Shown here one piece after another: positions 1 through 12,505 of a stretch of 64,000 nucleotides of DNA (the stretch's first letter is position 1; each line of letters starts with the position of its first letter). This DNA is from Alisma plantago-aquatica (Eukaryota > Streptophyta > Magnoliopsida > Alismatales > Alismataceae): NCBI GenBank assembly GCA_963693085.1, contig OY856411.1, forward strand, positions 1,347,277,550 to 1,347,341,549. The letters are read 5' to 3'. A model generated the notes under the pieces. It was not told the DNA's origin, searched no databases, and saw nothing but the letters and a program-made list of their open reading frames with translations. The position numbers and the translations under genes were made by a program.

Positions 1-1780
1 TACTACATTGATCATATCAATAAAGGCAAGTTTCCAATCTATATGTTTGTGTTTTATATTGTGAGATGACCATAAAACTTATAGATGTCTATAGAATGAT
101 ATACTCAATGACATATGTCTTCGGGTTGATGACCTGAACAGTGAGATCATATGTATGCTAAGAGTATGTATTCTTGTTTTGTCCCTAATCGGTTGTTATT
201 GTGGAAATATCCATAGACATCAATAACACATAAGATTAGAATGTATGTTGGTTGATGGAAGAATCTCATTATCCATGATATGGAGATATCAAACCAAATA
301 CATAGATACTTGTTAATGAACAGTGTATCGGATAGACCCACCTTGAGAGTCACACATGGATACCATGATTGGTAGTTAGAGTCAAATCTCATAATGATGG
401 TGGTGATTATGGTTCTTAGACCTGAAGTCACTACACTTATCACATGTCGTTCGGTGTACTTTGACATCGTCCACCGTGGTCCTGAATAAGGATTTCCATA
501 AAGATGGTGCTTGGGTGCACTGTGACACATGGGGATGACTGTGAGTGATGTAGATGGAATTTGTCCTTCCTACGGGAGTTTGATATTCCGGCCACTTGAT
601 AAGCGAGACTGAGAAATGCATGGCCATGCTGATGCGAGTCAATATGTGATATTGAGCTTACATATATCTTAGACAGTCTGCTCTAGTTCAAGGAACATGG
701 ATTGAACATTGAAAAGGATAACAATTCCATGACTCTAGTTCAATCCGGATATCAATGACAAAGGAGTTGTACAATCACTGTAACACCAGTCATGAATGAT
801 AGGTTAAGTTGTTCTCCAACTTCTCCAATTACTTGGGTAGCAATGAAGTCTTGCTAGATACCAATCATTGCTTGTGAAATCATAATATGACTATGGATAT
901 CACTGCCAACATAATTTGGAGCCTACCAGGTCACACACATAGGATGTGTTGGAATAGGAGTATAATTGTGGATTTGATTGGAATTGTTCTGAATCACATT
1001 GATTACTAAAATGTTTATGTAATGGATTAGAATAATATTGGAGTGACTGGATCTAAGTGCAAGTGAGAGTCTGTTGGTATATGTATGCCCATAGAGCCAT
1101 CCCAAGTGATTGCATGGAGTCGGATATTAATTAATCAATTAATGTGATTATTTGGTTAATTAATGAATTCCGGAATATTCTTATTAATCCATGAGCATTT
1201 TAATTAACGCAACATTTCTGTTTAACGATGGGTTTAGGAAACCCTATTTCCCTTTGTATCCTGTTTAAAGGAGGATTGACGGTCGATATCTATATAAGAT
1301 AGAGAGAGGATTTTCCGTTTACGCTCATGCATGTAAACCCTAGCTGTCATCATCCTTAGGAGAGAAAGGAGATAAACGTGCCACTAGCACGCCGCCGCAG
1401 AGACACGACTCCTTCCCGCCGGCTTGGGAAGCACGACGTGGAGTTCCGTCCATCCACGTGGATGAAGTAGAGACGCATACGCCTTGATGCCTGCGTTCGG
1501 AGGACATCGACAACCACCACCTGTACGCGCTACGAGCGGCGTACATCACTGCCACAAAGGAGCGCCGCCGGATCAACCTGCGACAGCGAACGGGAGATAA
1601 GTTCCGTCCATGTAGGTTAGCAGTATTGCACCGTCGTGCAGCGGGACATCGCTGGACTTGCTCCGCGATAAGGTATATCCCGTAAACAATCCTTCTAAAT
1701 ATGTTGTTGTCGATGAGATCCTGTTTCGGGTTCCGTGGATTCTATTACTTCCGTCGCGCATGTTTTCTCCACAAAACCCA
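1..1780 (+). repeat. Copia-type LTR, left part cut by the window edge
   Basis: Positions 1-1020 align by eye, with many substitutions, to the interior of the 5' LTR of the copia element that starts at 47940. Shared landmarks include the stretches about a hundred bases either side of 150-250 and 590-660. The right end reads ...CACAAAACCCA (1770-1780), the same end as the LTR ending at 50099. No primer binding site follows, so this is a 3' LTR or a solo copy. A second LTR-start motif, TGTTGGTATATGTATGCCCA, begins at 1072 and follows a PPT-like CTAAGTGCAAGTGAGAG. The 1380-1640 part (R/U5 region) is much richer in GC and CpG than the surrounding DNA. Confidence 0.7.
1290..1298 (+). promoter_or_regulatory. 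TATA box of the left-edge copia LTR
   Basis: CTATATAAG lies about 490 bases before the LTR end at 1780. It marks the expected Pol II start (U3/R boundary). The GC-rich transcribed leader follows it. Confidence 0.6.
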
Positions 1781-2159
1781 ACAAAATCCACATTTTTTAT
1801 TGCTCCAATTTCAAGTTTCATTACAAGTTGTGGACTTAAGTGTAAATTCAAGAAAGTATGAGGACTTAATGGAAAATTATGTGAAAGTATCAAAAAATGA
1901 GTTTCTTTTCATAATCATAGTTGTCTGATAATTGAAATCAATTGCTTAAGATACAAATCCAATCTAAATTCAATTGAACCTTATTTACCTTTATTTCCAA
2001 TCCCATGCACAATTGTGTCTAATATTCATTTCACCATAATCAAGGACCTAATTGTAACATCAAGTTTGTTATATCTAATATCATGCCTTCCTTCATACTA
2101 CTACTTTATTTGGTTTACCTTTGAACTTATTTTGTATGGGTTTTCAGCCTAGGGCTTTA
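1781..2159. other. No gene seen
   Basis: AT-rich sequence with no coding remnant or repeat match that I can support. No PBS follows the LTR end at 1780. Confidence 0.5.
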
Positions 2160-3250
2160 GAGCTTAATCCTAGCTAGTGTGGTGTTTGATGAGGACCAAA
2201 GGAATTGTCAACCTATGAGAGTCATGGACCTCTGTACTGATGGAGTTCTTAAACTCATCGAACAATGAGAGTTTTAGGCTCAACAACTAATAATAACTTT
2301 GGGATTGATAACCTATGATTACCCTAATCATGGGAATCGATGGGAAGCCAGGCTTGACTATCAATGGTGTTTATCAGTTGTCAATTGGGAGCTTCTTATA
2401 TGCAAATCGATGGACGTTTTGACCTATGGAAGTGCTAAATTGATGTATGATGTATATACTGATGGAAAAGATGCCCAAATAGATGGAAAGTCAAGGACAG
2501 TTGATGGAAGGTCTGTTTTGACCAATGAAATTCATGCTTTGATGAATGGTAGCACTAGACACTATAAGGGTAGTTTTGGGCTTTCAAACCTCCTCCATTG
2601 TATAAAACCCATCCCCTTCTACCTTGGGGCTCATTTGAAACCCCAAGATCTTCCAAAAAAATTGGGGGAGCCTTGAAGGTTGATGGAAACCCATTGGAGG
2701 TCGATGACCATGGATGGGAGCTTATAAGTGGATTCATGTCTAAGATCAAGCAACTCCATGGTGTTTTCAAGCTTCCTGTCCTCGTTTCTTTCCTAAAAAA
2801 TGTATGATCATCTCTAGTAATCTCCTATTCCTTATGTTCTTTGCACCCTCTTCATCCTTGACTGTAGTCTTGGTCTTCCATTGAGGTAACTTTCTCATCT
2901 AGCTAAAGTACCTTCTTTTCTCCTTTTTCCCTTGTTTGCTTTAGATCCACCATGGAGGAATCATCTTGGAGCTGAAGAACTGATCTTAGACATGGAAAGG
3001 AAGTTCCTTGGAGATATTCTTTCTATCACTCACCTCATCTTCTTCTTTTGACCAATCCCCATGGACTTTCATGGTGGAACCTATCCCATCTAGGTAAAGA
3101 ACCTTCCTTTTTCCTGTCTACATTCTAAAGGAAGCTAGATCATGCTTAGAGCCTTAGTTTTGGGTATGTTTGAGGGTTGATCCAGAATCTAACTTGTTTT
3201 TTAGTATCTTAACTGGACCTAGTGATTATCACCATGAGAGGCAAGTGATA
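2160..3250 (+). repeat. Degenerate LTR-like block with GATGG array and TATA box
   Basis: From about 2180 to 2550 short words of the type TGATGGA, TCGATGG and TCATGG recur irregularly. They sit just upstream of TTGTATAAAACCC (2599-2611). The array-then-TATA order is the same as in the clear LTRs at 57200 and 19790. Downstream, 2880-2935 and 3065-3120 share a similar ATCTAGCTAAAG / ATCTAGGTAAAG plus CTTCC run and look like an old internal duplication. No LTR ends, PBS or PPT could be fixed, so the LTR call is an inference. Confidence 0.35.
2599..2611 (+). promoter_or_regulatory. Possible LTR TATA box
   Basis: TTGTATAAAACCC directly downstream of the GATGG-type array. Confidence 0.35.
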
Positions 3251-3804
3251 TATCATGTGTTAATATTTTTTGTCTACATGTACATGCAAATCCCTAAACT
3301 TTCTCTGGTATGTCATAGTCTTGCTCTATGATCACATAAAATGCTAAAAGATGATTTGATAGATATATTCTAGATAAGTGAAAGGGAAATACAAAGTTTT
3401 ATGCTATCTCTAATCTACCAAAAGTGATTCATGTTGTTAATCACATGTCAACCTAAACATGTTTATGTTGAAACCTGAAGTATAAATGAAATGTTACTAA
3501 AATGTTATCTTTATGGTACCTTGGTGCCATATTATGTGGAAATCAATATACATGTTATTCTTAATTCTCAAAAATAGACATTGAATGATCTTCCTGCCTT
3601 TATGGAACTGCTATACTGTTGAAATTTGAATTGAGTTAGATCTATAATATAAAGATAGCTCATATATGCATAAGAGTTGGTCATTTTTATGTGTAATCTT
3701 GTATTTAATGAAACAAAAACATAATTTATAATTTTAAGTATAATTTTGGTATGATTGTGCTTACAATAATATAAGTTCAAATCTTGAATTTTAGATAGTT
3801 TTGA
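3251..3804. other. No gene seen
   Basis: AT-rich DNA. Open frames here are short and show no family resemblance. Confidence 0.5.
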
Positions 3805-4510
3805 TTTTTTTTTTGGGGGGGGGGGGGAATGTACATAAGCAAATCAAGTTATTTGTTTACATCAATCAAAAGATCTCCCAGAGGCTCATCATAGAAGTGG
3901 GACTCTCTCTTCTCCCTAAGATGTTTTTTGGCCAGCTTGTCAGCAAGCTCGTTCCCCTCCCATCATATATACTATAAGGTAATCTTTGAGTTTAAGAATC
4001 TTCTGAACTTCAGCACCCAATAGGTGTATCTTAGGGCGATATCCTCCTCAGTTGTAATCATCCTTGTTGCTTTCTGACAATTCTTCTCTATAATCACACT
4101 GGTCCAGCTTTGCATCATGCTTTGTTTTATGGTGAAGTATATACCAGCCAATTTAGTTTCAGTAGCAAATTTCAAATGTTCCCTTCTTCCCCAATCTCCA
4201 ATCCAGTTGCCTGCATTGTCCCTTGCAATAGCAGCCACAGCTGCTCCACCTTTATACACGGAAACATCAACATTCACTTTTATTGCCCCTGGAGGTGGTC
4301 TCACCCATCTATTTGGTCTTTCAACTGTACCTCTTGTCGATTTCATCTCCCAGCTGCTTTCATTTAACCAGATCATGTTCCTTATACTGTCTTTTAGACC
4401 TATCGACCTTGAGGGAACTGCCTCGAACAACTCATAGTTCCTACTTTTCCATACTTCATGGCATGCTATCAAAAAGTGTTTTGATATTACTATAAGGTCT
4501 TGCGCTTAGA
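3805..4510 (-). mobile_element. 5'-truncated LINE (3' end with RNase H and C/A tail)
   Basis: On the minus strand a reverse-transcriptase-associated RNase H domain (3850-4472) is followed by a short 3' UTR. That UTR ends in about 13 C and 10 A (plus strand T10 G13, 3805-3827). A decayed 3' coding end followed by an A-rich tail, with the 5' end missing, is what target-primed reverse transcription leaves. Target-site duplications could not be found by eye. Confidence 0.6.
3850..4472 (-). pseudogene. LINE-type RNase H domain, 3' relic
   Basis: The main open frame runs from 4472 to 3972 (166 codons). It has the plant LINE/RVT_3 RNase H pattern: a W-R-P-P-P-G linker, then the strand with the first catalytic Asp (V-N-V-D-V), GGAA..ARDNAGNWIG, and an ATETKLAG helix carrying the Glu. 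The third acidic site, usually E-S-D-C, reads E-K-N-C, so a catalytic Asp is replaced by Asn. The frame continues after a break around 3960 into N-E-L-A-D-K-L-A-K and stops near 3855. Known role of the family: removal of RNA from the RNA-DNA hybrid during retrotransposition. The upstream RT and endonuclease are absent. A domesticated plant RNase H-like gene is an alternative, but the break and tail favour a dead LINE. Confidence 0.65.
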
Positions 4511-5639
4511 ATAGCCTTATGTGGTTGAACTTAGATCTCTCCACACAACTCATGTCAAAGTGAGTGTAAAAAAAGGTAGAGTGCTCACAGGAAGGTCCAC
4601 AATGAAATTTCTCAAATGTGATCCAGTAAACTCAGGCCCACCTGAGTTACATTGGTCCTGACACCATATAGCATGGTGTAAACCCATGAAACTAAGACAT
4701 GAACACAAAAACTCTCCATCACATATCATTTGATCATTTGTCACAATCAAATACCAGCTAGCCTTGTAGGGCAAACAGTGATGGTTTCTTTTCTAATGAA
4801 TACATTTGAATGCATGGTACATTTTATTATATCTCCTGAAGTCGTGAACACTTAATGGAATTATATATGAAGCTAAAAGTCATTATTAATCAAGGATCAT
4901 AATTATATGAATGTACATGTAATGCATCATGGGTGTAATTCACAAATGAATATGAAGTAACTTAAATGTTTCTTAATCCATGTGAGTTTCGGTAATAAAT
5001 GAATCTTTTATGAAAAAAATTATCCTAATGGAGTAATTATCTTTCTCATACGGTTACCTATGTCTGTCACTTCTCCTTTCTCTAAAATATCTGAATATAT
5101 ATGTGACAAAATTTGCCATTGTAAGATGTATCTTAGATATGGAATGTATAGATGTAGGCTTGATTCCTTAAGGTTAATACCTTGGGTGGCATGGCATATG
5201 TGTCATCATTGGGATGATGGCATGACCTAATGGTCAAGGTTAATCCATGACTAAACATGGATAAAATATAAGATGATGGATAAGATGGTAATACAATTAA
5301 GATGTCAAATTGATGATGTACACTTTGTTGTAACCAAGTAAGCTCTCAAGAATGTATGTAAAGTGGATTTGTTGGTTTGAAAAAATGTTTTTAAGGAAAA
5401 AAAGTATGATAATTCTCTAAAATAGCCTTACACTTGAGTGATGATGATTAATCATGTTCTATGATTGTGTCCTGTCCTATATGATGAACATGAGAATTTC
5501 TTTGTAATTGATAATGGTATATCTTTAGTGATTCTATTTGCACACTAGAAATGAAATAGTGGAAGAATAAATATCTCTTGTTTTGCCTTGATTAAGGCTG
5601 AAGTTCTATGACCTAATAGATTGGGCATGTTAATGTCGA
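4511..5639. other. No gene seen
   Basis: AT-rich sequence without recognisable coding remnants. Part of it could be a very decayed continuation of the LTR fragment to the right. Confidence 0.4.
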
Positions 5640-7120
5640 GATTAATATCTTAATGGCTAAAATACACTTGTGCAGAGAAAATGAGAGGAGAGAAAGATAG
5701 AGAATGAGACGACAGAACTAGAGGTACCCATATATATGTGAGGTCTTGTATATGAGAAAATGCCAAGTCTACCGAAGAATCTTGCGAATAAGTATTGGGG
5801 TTTCCAAGATACTTGCCAAAATGAAACAAGTAATAGATCAAAAGATGTGGAATCTTAAATGCAACGTGTGGGCAAAGAAATCATTCAATTTAATTGAGAA
5901 ATGACCGAGAAATCACGAATCAAAAATATCACTTCCGTGGTGTTATAGTACATGTCTGACTACATGAAGAAGATGACATTTATGTGATTGCCAATCCAAT
6001 TCGGACTATAGTTCTAATTTAATCATTTAATTGTTTTCTCTTTCCTTATTTGAGGGTTGAAATGAACTCCAAATTTAATGAAATTTTGTACCTAGGCTAA
6101 TTTAACTGTGTAGAATCCGAATATATAATTAGATTTGCCGTTTGAAGACTATTGATTTATTAATTTAAGTAAATCTTATTTTCTCTTTCCTCATGCATTA
6201 ATGACTTTAGGATTCTCCAAAATTAATAAAACATCACCCATAAGTCATATTAAGTGTGTTGGTTATGAATTTGCCATTATTTCCATTTGTTGAAGTTGTT
6301 TGTTATTTTAATTAATAATTTGAAGGCTCTACACACTTTCTCTCTCCTAAATTCACCTTTTGATCAAATATTTTCCAAATTGAGTGAAACTTCACCCAAA
6401 GGTATATTTTAAAATGTAGAACATGAATTTGGCATTATTTTATTTGAAGATTTTTATTATTTTATTTAATACATTTAAATCTTATCACTTATTTTATCCT
6501 TTTGATATATTAGAGGCATCTAGAAACTTTCTAAAAATATGAAACTTGGCCTATAAGTAATACTAAATGTGAGGAACAAGATTTTGATATTACCTAATTT
6601 TTTTCAACATATTATTTAATATTTTGGTCTTTAATTTTTTTCTCTCTCCTGGATAAAATAAAATATTTAAGACTATCCAAATTAGAGAAAAATTCACACA
6701 TAGACTCATTTTGACATGTAGATTATGAATTTAAGGTTTGTTTCCACTTTGGAAGTCGTTTAATGATTTATTTAAAAAATTTGGAGAAAAACTCATATTT
6801 TCCAATTCCAATTAATGTAGAGATAACTATTAATTTTCCAAAGTAGTGAAACTTCTCACTTATGTAAACATTTACCCCAATAAAATGAATTTGAGCTTAG
6901 AATTATCTTTTAAGATTCCCTTTTAAGATTTTTATACAATTTACTTCATATTTCCAGAATTTATCACATTAAAACATTTAATGCCTTATTTTATTGATTT
7001 TAACCTTTTCTATTTTATTTCTTTTTCTCTTTCTTATTATAATAGGTTAGAGAAGGTTCTAGTACGAATTATTTACTACTATCCATCTTAAGCGGTAAAA
7101 TTGCATTTTTGTCTGATTCT
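5640..7120 (-). repeat. Fragment of chromovirus-type long LTR (third copy of the family)
   Basis: 5990-7080 aligns in the same orientation with 29640-30500, and inverted with 30780-31490. Shared features are a series of short blocks on the pattern 'gaaacttcaccca..agtc..ttaagtgt' separated by AT-rich DNA. GGTACCCATATATATGTGAGG near 5725 corresponds to the TATA region of the full copy at 29322. Because the full copy reads on the minus strand, this fragment does too. It represents the U3 half of the LTR. No internal region is attached. Confidence 0.6.
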
Positions 7121-8149
7121 GAATTTGTAGTGATCAACTAGTAGAATGAGAGGTACATCTTAAACTACCCACAACATAATAAAATGTGTGATTCATCCAT
7201 TTAGTATATTACTTTAGGTTTAATTGACTAGTCACATGGATGTGCAGTTGTATTCTTTTATTTATCACAAGCATCATATATGTTTTCTACTCTATATAAT
7301 TAAGCGTACGACTCGGGTCTATTTAGTGTAGCCCTTTTCTATTTGTTGAGTATACATCCATGAGAACATAATAAGTACTTGATACACAAATCTTATGTAG
7401 AGATATTTAGCCATTGAAATCTACCTCAAGCAATTTGATCATCATATTCTGGTAAGAAATGAGTATGCTAGCTTTTGCTATACCACATCACTAGGACTTG
7501 GGGTCTCACCCATGTTGTTATCAACATCCCTTAGGTATGTTGTAGTTTCAAAGAGGATAAATTGATCCAGACATAACACAAAACATTATTGTAAAGTTTA
7601 GAGTGATCGTGTATTCATGCTTTCCTGAGTTATAGGTGAGTAGCTGATTATGTATGTGTTAGGCTATCTCGCTTGGTGTTTATTTATTATCATGATTTGC
7701 AAACTGAATCAACCTTCTTATGTTTCTATAGTTTCAAAATAATGGACTAATCTTGTAATCCTTTTGATGAAATAAACAAAGAGGGTTTTAAGTTGATTTT
7801 ATATCTTGTCTTTATGTGGAATGATTCAGATGTGCAGAGACACACTTTTATATATCATTTACAATATTTCTATGGAACTTTATCATTATTAGATCTCTAC
7901 GTGGATTTTTTTATTCATACTTTTTTACTCAATTTTGTTTATAGCTAATATTTTTTCTATGGGTTTTGTCTAGTATTTGTCCTAATTATCAATTAAGGTT
8001 TGATCAATGAGATGAGTCCTTAAAAGTTTATAGGTCTATGTGACACCAGTAAATAAGCTAAAGTCCCACTTGAAGTACTTTACTACTCCCTAGCAATATA
8101 GTGACATAACATGAGTTGTGGAGTTGATTTTTGGGTAAGTTATATCATC
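7121..8149. other. No gene seen
   Basis: This is the expected position of the leader/5' gag of the Athila-like relic to the right. No PBS or LTR end could be recognised. Confidence 0.4.
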
Positions 8150-8460
8150 ACTTACCAGATTAGAGAACAACTCATGCAGTTCAAGCACAAGCTATCTAGA
8201 TCCTTAATTTGAAGCATGGGAATACTTCAAAAAAGCTTATTCTTAGGAGCTCACATCATGGCATCACCCCTTTGAGTCTTGTGGAAAATGTTTAACAAGG
8301 GGTTGATGATAATATAAAAAGTTTCTTTGATCCATATTTAGATAGAAACTTCATGTAGACATCATTTAATGACACATGGAAGGTAGCATTAATGATGCAT
8401 GACAATCATATCAGTTGAGGAAAGGAAACAAAGGAAGATCTACTCAATGTCTCTATGGAT
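8150..8460 (+). pseudogene. Athila/Tat-type gag remnant
   Basis: Around 8205-8290 one frame reads K-K-L-I-L-R-S-S-H-H-G-I-T-P-L-S-L-V, with a stop a few codons later. This resembles the gag motif L-L-R-K-C-P-H-H-G-I-P...Y-N-G-L of Athila/Tat gypsy elements. Upstream, an E-Q-L-M-Q-F-K stretch fits the helix before it. Frameshifts and stops are frequent. It is in the right order relative to the protease (9600-10010) and RT (10300-10680) relics downstream, which supports the call more than the short match itself. Confidence 0.45.
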
Positions 8461-9599
8461 GACGAAAGTAATTGTTTTGGTTTGGAAGTTGACTGTAGAT
8501 TCCTATAGACAGTTGACTCTTAAAAGTACAACATAAAGAGTTCACTCCATAGGCTCAGATAGTGAATAGTAATTAGAGTTGTACACATATGTCTTCTCCA
8601 TGGCATGGATGGACATGTTGTTATAGGTTTTACTTTCTTATAATTTACCCAAGATATAGAAACCCATTTGAAACAACAACACTATGAGAAAGGTGTGGGT
8701 AGTCAATTCGATAAATACTATACATTGGTAGAGATACTATAAATTAAATAGGATGCATAATTATGATAGATTTCAATATGGTAATCCAGCAAGATCAAAA
8801 AATTATCATCAGTACAGACTACGATGTGATTAAGTCCAATCCCTAGGTCCTCCTAGCTTCCAAATAAATCAAAATTTTAAGAAGCATAATTACATGAATG
8901 ACTAGTATCATGGAAACAACAATCAAGAGAAAAAATTCCAAAATTTTAATCTAGGCAAAGGTGCATCACAAAAAATCTAGGGAGTGTGCAGTCATATGAG
9001 TTGCAGATGAAAACCCTTTTGATAGAGAAAGAGGAAATCCATACCATTATTCAAAAGACAATCACAACAAACAAGAATATAACAAAAGAATGGAGACTTG
9101 TCTTGCTTAGATATCAACCTAACATCCTTCCCCATCCAATGAATTTTTAGTGCATCTAGATAAAATCGATATTAGCATGAATAGTTAAGAGTTGTAACCA
9201 ACTAATTGGCATTGATGCTTCTTGAGATAATTGTGTCAATGAAATCACAGTTAGTCATTAGTATAAAGATGATGCTGAGGTCATTTCATAGGATGAGGCA
9301 TAGGATAGTGATATTATGAAAATGAAATTGTTTGCAAAAAAAGTAGACACAACAAATAGTAGTTGAAACAACACTCTATGAAGTATATGGAAGTACAAGT
9401 CAAGACCTTTCTAGATCATGTACACACACACAAAGATAGACAACCATCTCAAAAAATTACGAGAGGCATAAAAAAATCTTAACAATGAATTCCTTGATTC
9501 CTTTACGAGATGTATTGATCAAAATTTCTAAAAGCCATGCTCACACGTAATTATACAACTGAAGAGTATGAGACAATAAAATCAAGATAGGAAAATCTT
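8461..9599 (+). other. Athila-type interior, unreadable
   Basis: Lies between the gag and protease relics and would be the C-terminal gag region. No zinc knuckle could be read. Stops occur in every frame. Confidence 0.35.
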
Positions 9600-9848
9600 C
9601 CATTATTACACATGCCTAGATTCTCTCAATCTCAAGGATCTTGAATCCTTCAAAATCTCTTCGATACATAGGTGATTCCAACTTGAAGTGGGAACATTCA
9701 ATCTTAGGTTTTAGCACAAGGATCATGCCACATTGTCTTGGCAAGTGTTTGGGACTTTTAGATCTTTATTGTCTTTGTTGGTGATATATATAGTAGAGTC
9801 ATCCATCACAACACCACCTAGAATAGAAGAGGATGTTCTAGTGTAAGT

Positions 9849-9903
<55 letters not shown>

Positions 9904-10010
9904 ATGATTGTGTTGTCACGGATACCAAAGAAGATATATGCTAACCCATGATTTTAGGCAGACCATTCCTTGCTACCGCTCATGTTCTAATTGATGTCAA
10001 AGTAAGTATC
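9600..10010 (+). pseudogene. Athila/Tat-type aspartic protease remnant
   Basis: One frame reads L-K-D-L-E-S-F-K-I (family: L-K-D-P-G-S-F-T-I) near 9630. Later a shifted frame reads P-R-I-E-E-D-V-L-V near 9820, and P-M-I-L-G-R-P-F-L-A-T-A-H-V-L-I-D-V at 9943-9996. The last is the highly conserved end of the Athila protease domain. The catalytic D-L/T-G-A-S core cannot be read cleanly. A pure (AT)24 tract (9851-9898) lies inside the domain between the V-L-V and I-L-G-R-P blocks. The protein would have matured Gag-Pol in the virus-like particle; it is clearly dead. Confidence 0.65.
9851..9898. repeat. (AT)24 microsatellite
   Basis: 48 bases of uninterrupted AT repeat inside the decayed protease frame. 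Confidence 0.97.
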
Positions 10011-10299
10011 TTAATCAATGAATTCAAGAGTTTTTATAGATGAAGGGGCCTTCTATCTTGGAGGAAGTGCATTTTCTTGATTCTTTTGACCATTTGACCA
10101 AACTCCAACAATGCACACACTATTCTGAAGATCCTATAGAGACTTCCCTAGTTGGTCCAAATATGTATGATTTAGTGATGAAAAAAATGAACAATTTCTT
10201 TTACATTTAGATGGTATCAAGGAGGAGACTACCATCAAGTTTGACGTGTTAAATCCATTCTATTAATTAAAAATAACTCAAAGAAACATGAATCACCTA

Positions 10300-10680
10300 A
10301 GATGAAATTGCTTCCAATAGGGTTGAAGTATTTGTTTCCACACTAATATTGTACATTCTTCATTATTATCTATGTATATCTAAAAATGGACCAAGAAGAC
10401 ATACTTTTGACCACATTGCAAGAAAGGTAGAAGGAACTAGGATACAAGATAACTTAATCTCATAGATGTTAGTGATGGAATTTTCATGCATCATATTCAC
10501 ATGGTGGATGACTTTAGACCTTCCACAGAACAACAACACAGATTGGATTTAAATATGAAAGAGGAGGCACACAAGGAACTGGCTATAGTTTCTAATTGTA
10601 GGAACTATTTGTATTCCATTTATAACTCAACACTATTAATTCATGTGCAAGTAGTTCCCAATAAGAGGGTACTTTAATGA
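10300..10680 (+). pseudogene. Athila-type reverse transcriptase, N-terminal part only
   Basis: 10300-10360 reads K-L-L-P-I-G-L-K-Y-L-F (family: L-K-P-L-P-x-H-L-K-Y-x-F). The frame at 10486-10677 (63 codons) begins M-H-H-I-H-M, continues with D-F-R-P-S-T-E-Q-Q-H-R-L and M-K-E-E-A-H-K-E-L, and ends V-Q-V-V-P-N-K. This is the start of the Athila RT fold (family: C-M-H-K-I...S-x-E-x-Q-R-R-L-N-P-x-M-K-E...V-P-K-K-G). The palm, the YxDD active site and everything downstream are missing. The sequence changes character at about 10690, so the element was cut there by a later insertion or deletion. Confidence 0.7.
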
Positions 10681-12152
10681 TCCTTAATCATGAGTATAGG
10701 GTTTGGGTTTCCTTTGTTTAGGGTTGACATTAGGGTAATGGATCGAAACCCTAGTTTACATGCACGTGGTTTTAGCAATTGTAATTGAGCATCGTTACCA
10801 TCCTTATATGATTAACATCTTGGGATATCATTACATTTCACCATCCTATGTTTATGAACATAATCGATATGATCAACAATCCTATTGATCAAATATAGGG
10901 ATTACATGTATTATCTTATATTCATGTATTAGCTATACTTTTAGAACTAGGTTCACATTTAGGCCATGTAACCATTTTATTATGTTTGTTTCATTTTTCT
11001 AATAATTTTCATATATAGGGTCACTACTGCACAACCTACCAATTATTAATTATGATAATTAAAAATAAACATTAATGGACCAACGATAACCTGCCATGAA
11101 TGAAAATATTAAATTATCTATTGTTGTCGTGGGTCCATGCTCCATCCAATAGGTCGATGCCATATCGTCTTATCACTCCAAAGTAGGTGGATTTAGGATA
11201 AGGGATTAATTACCATGATGCCCATGTGTAGTGAATTGGACATCAAGTGTACTTGGGTATCCTGGTAATTCTTCCTAGGGATTGTGCCCCTATTTGTCCC
11301 TACACCATGGCTTGCTTTTTGCCGCCTAACATTATGTTTAACTGGGAAGTTGACCTTGTCTTTCCCTATCCAACAACCTCATCCAAGACTACTACTAGAC
11401 TCCATAATCCCTTCTAGAATTAGAGAGCTAATTGGTTTATAGTAGGGAGGTCAGAGATTGTCACTAGGTATAAGGTGATCAGTAAAGGAATCAGAAATGA
11501 GAAGACAGGTTTTACCACAATTCTTGGAGATTTAAAGGTCCAAGAAGATCCTTGAGGATCCTTCATAAACTTCCAACTACTCGTGATGTGCCACAGTGGT
11601 CTAGGGTACTCCTTTGACAAGTAGTTTGGCTCAGCAAAGTCCTACTAACCAGAGACTCATCTCAGGGCTCCTCACCTCCTTTTGATGTCTGGGATAACCT
11701 CTTGAAAATATCTAGACCTAGCCAATTGACCGAGATCGACGGGAGTTGTTGGGTATCCATCGAGGCTGCCAGAGTTGTGAGTGGGGATCCATCACAAATT
11801 TGTGTGTTTATTTAAAACCATTTGGAGGTTGGGTTTGAAATCTCTTCCCCAAGTCGGTTCGATCTAGACCCTTATATAGACACAAGATCAATGAGGGATT
11901 CAACATGGACCTAACCTAGACGTTAGTTGAAATAGGAATTTTAGGTGTTATCACTATTTAGGGAGATAGTGGTGAGTCAGGAGTTTGTTGGACTCATCTC
12001 TCTCTCCTAAATATGAAGGAACAAAGATCAAGGTCTATGGTTTCTTTTAGAGAAAGAGTATCGAGGGATTAGTACATCCTTATTAGGGATTTGGTTGTGA
12101 GATAGAAGACACAATTACTCACCTCAGATCCTTATCCAATGGTGCTAGGAGA
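10681..12152. other. Unresolved repeat-like DNA, no gene seen
   Basis: Includes CCCTTATATAGACAC at about 11869, which could be an LTR TATA box. I could not find LTR ends, coding remnants or a second copy in the window. Confidence 0.35.
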
Positions 12153-12505
12153 CCCATGCATCTGTGTTGCACCCTTAAGACGTAATTTATTCAGACTTCA
12201 GGGATGACAACGCATGACAGGGATATATTTTATGTGCATCTAAACAAAAGTCTAAGTTTAAGATAATTATCAAAATCTTCTAATATTCTTGTGGATCTCT
12301 TGGATTACCCAATTGAAACCAAACTTTAGTACTATATCTATAATAACCTTATGTTGGTTTTAGCAAAGTTTGGGCTTAAAAGAAGAACAACTATTACTTT
12401 TTATTCTTTCTCTTCAGGAATTTACTTGATTTAATCCCCTAGGTCATAAATAATCATATAATTATCTTAATATCTTGTACCTATTTTCATTTAGTCATTA
12501 TATCA
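12153..12505. repeat. 350-bp direct repeat, copy 1
   Basis: From TGCATCTGTGTTGCACCC to TTTAGTCATTAT this matches 15279-15632 at roughly nine bases in ten by eye. Sequence on either side is unrelated between the copies. Confidence 0.85.

Noticed and set aside
147..642. 127- and 86-codon frames near the start, and the similar 95-codon frame at 48383-48670
   Set aside because: Both places are the same LTR module on the non-sense strand; the His/Ser-rich products come from repeat sequence, not a protein.
1340..1893. Frames in the GC-rich end of the left LTR
   Set aside because: They sit in the R/U5 region of an LTR and cross its end; no family resemblance.
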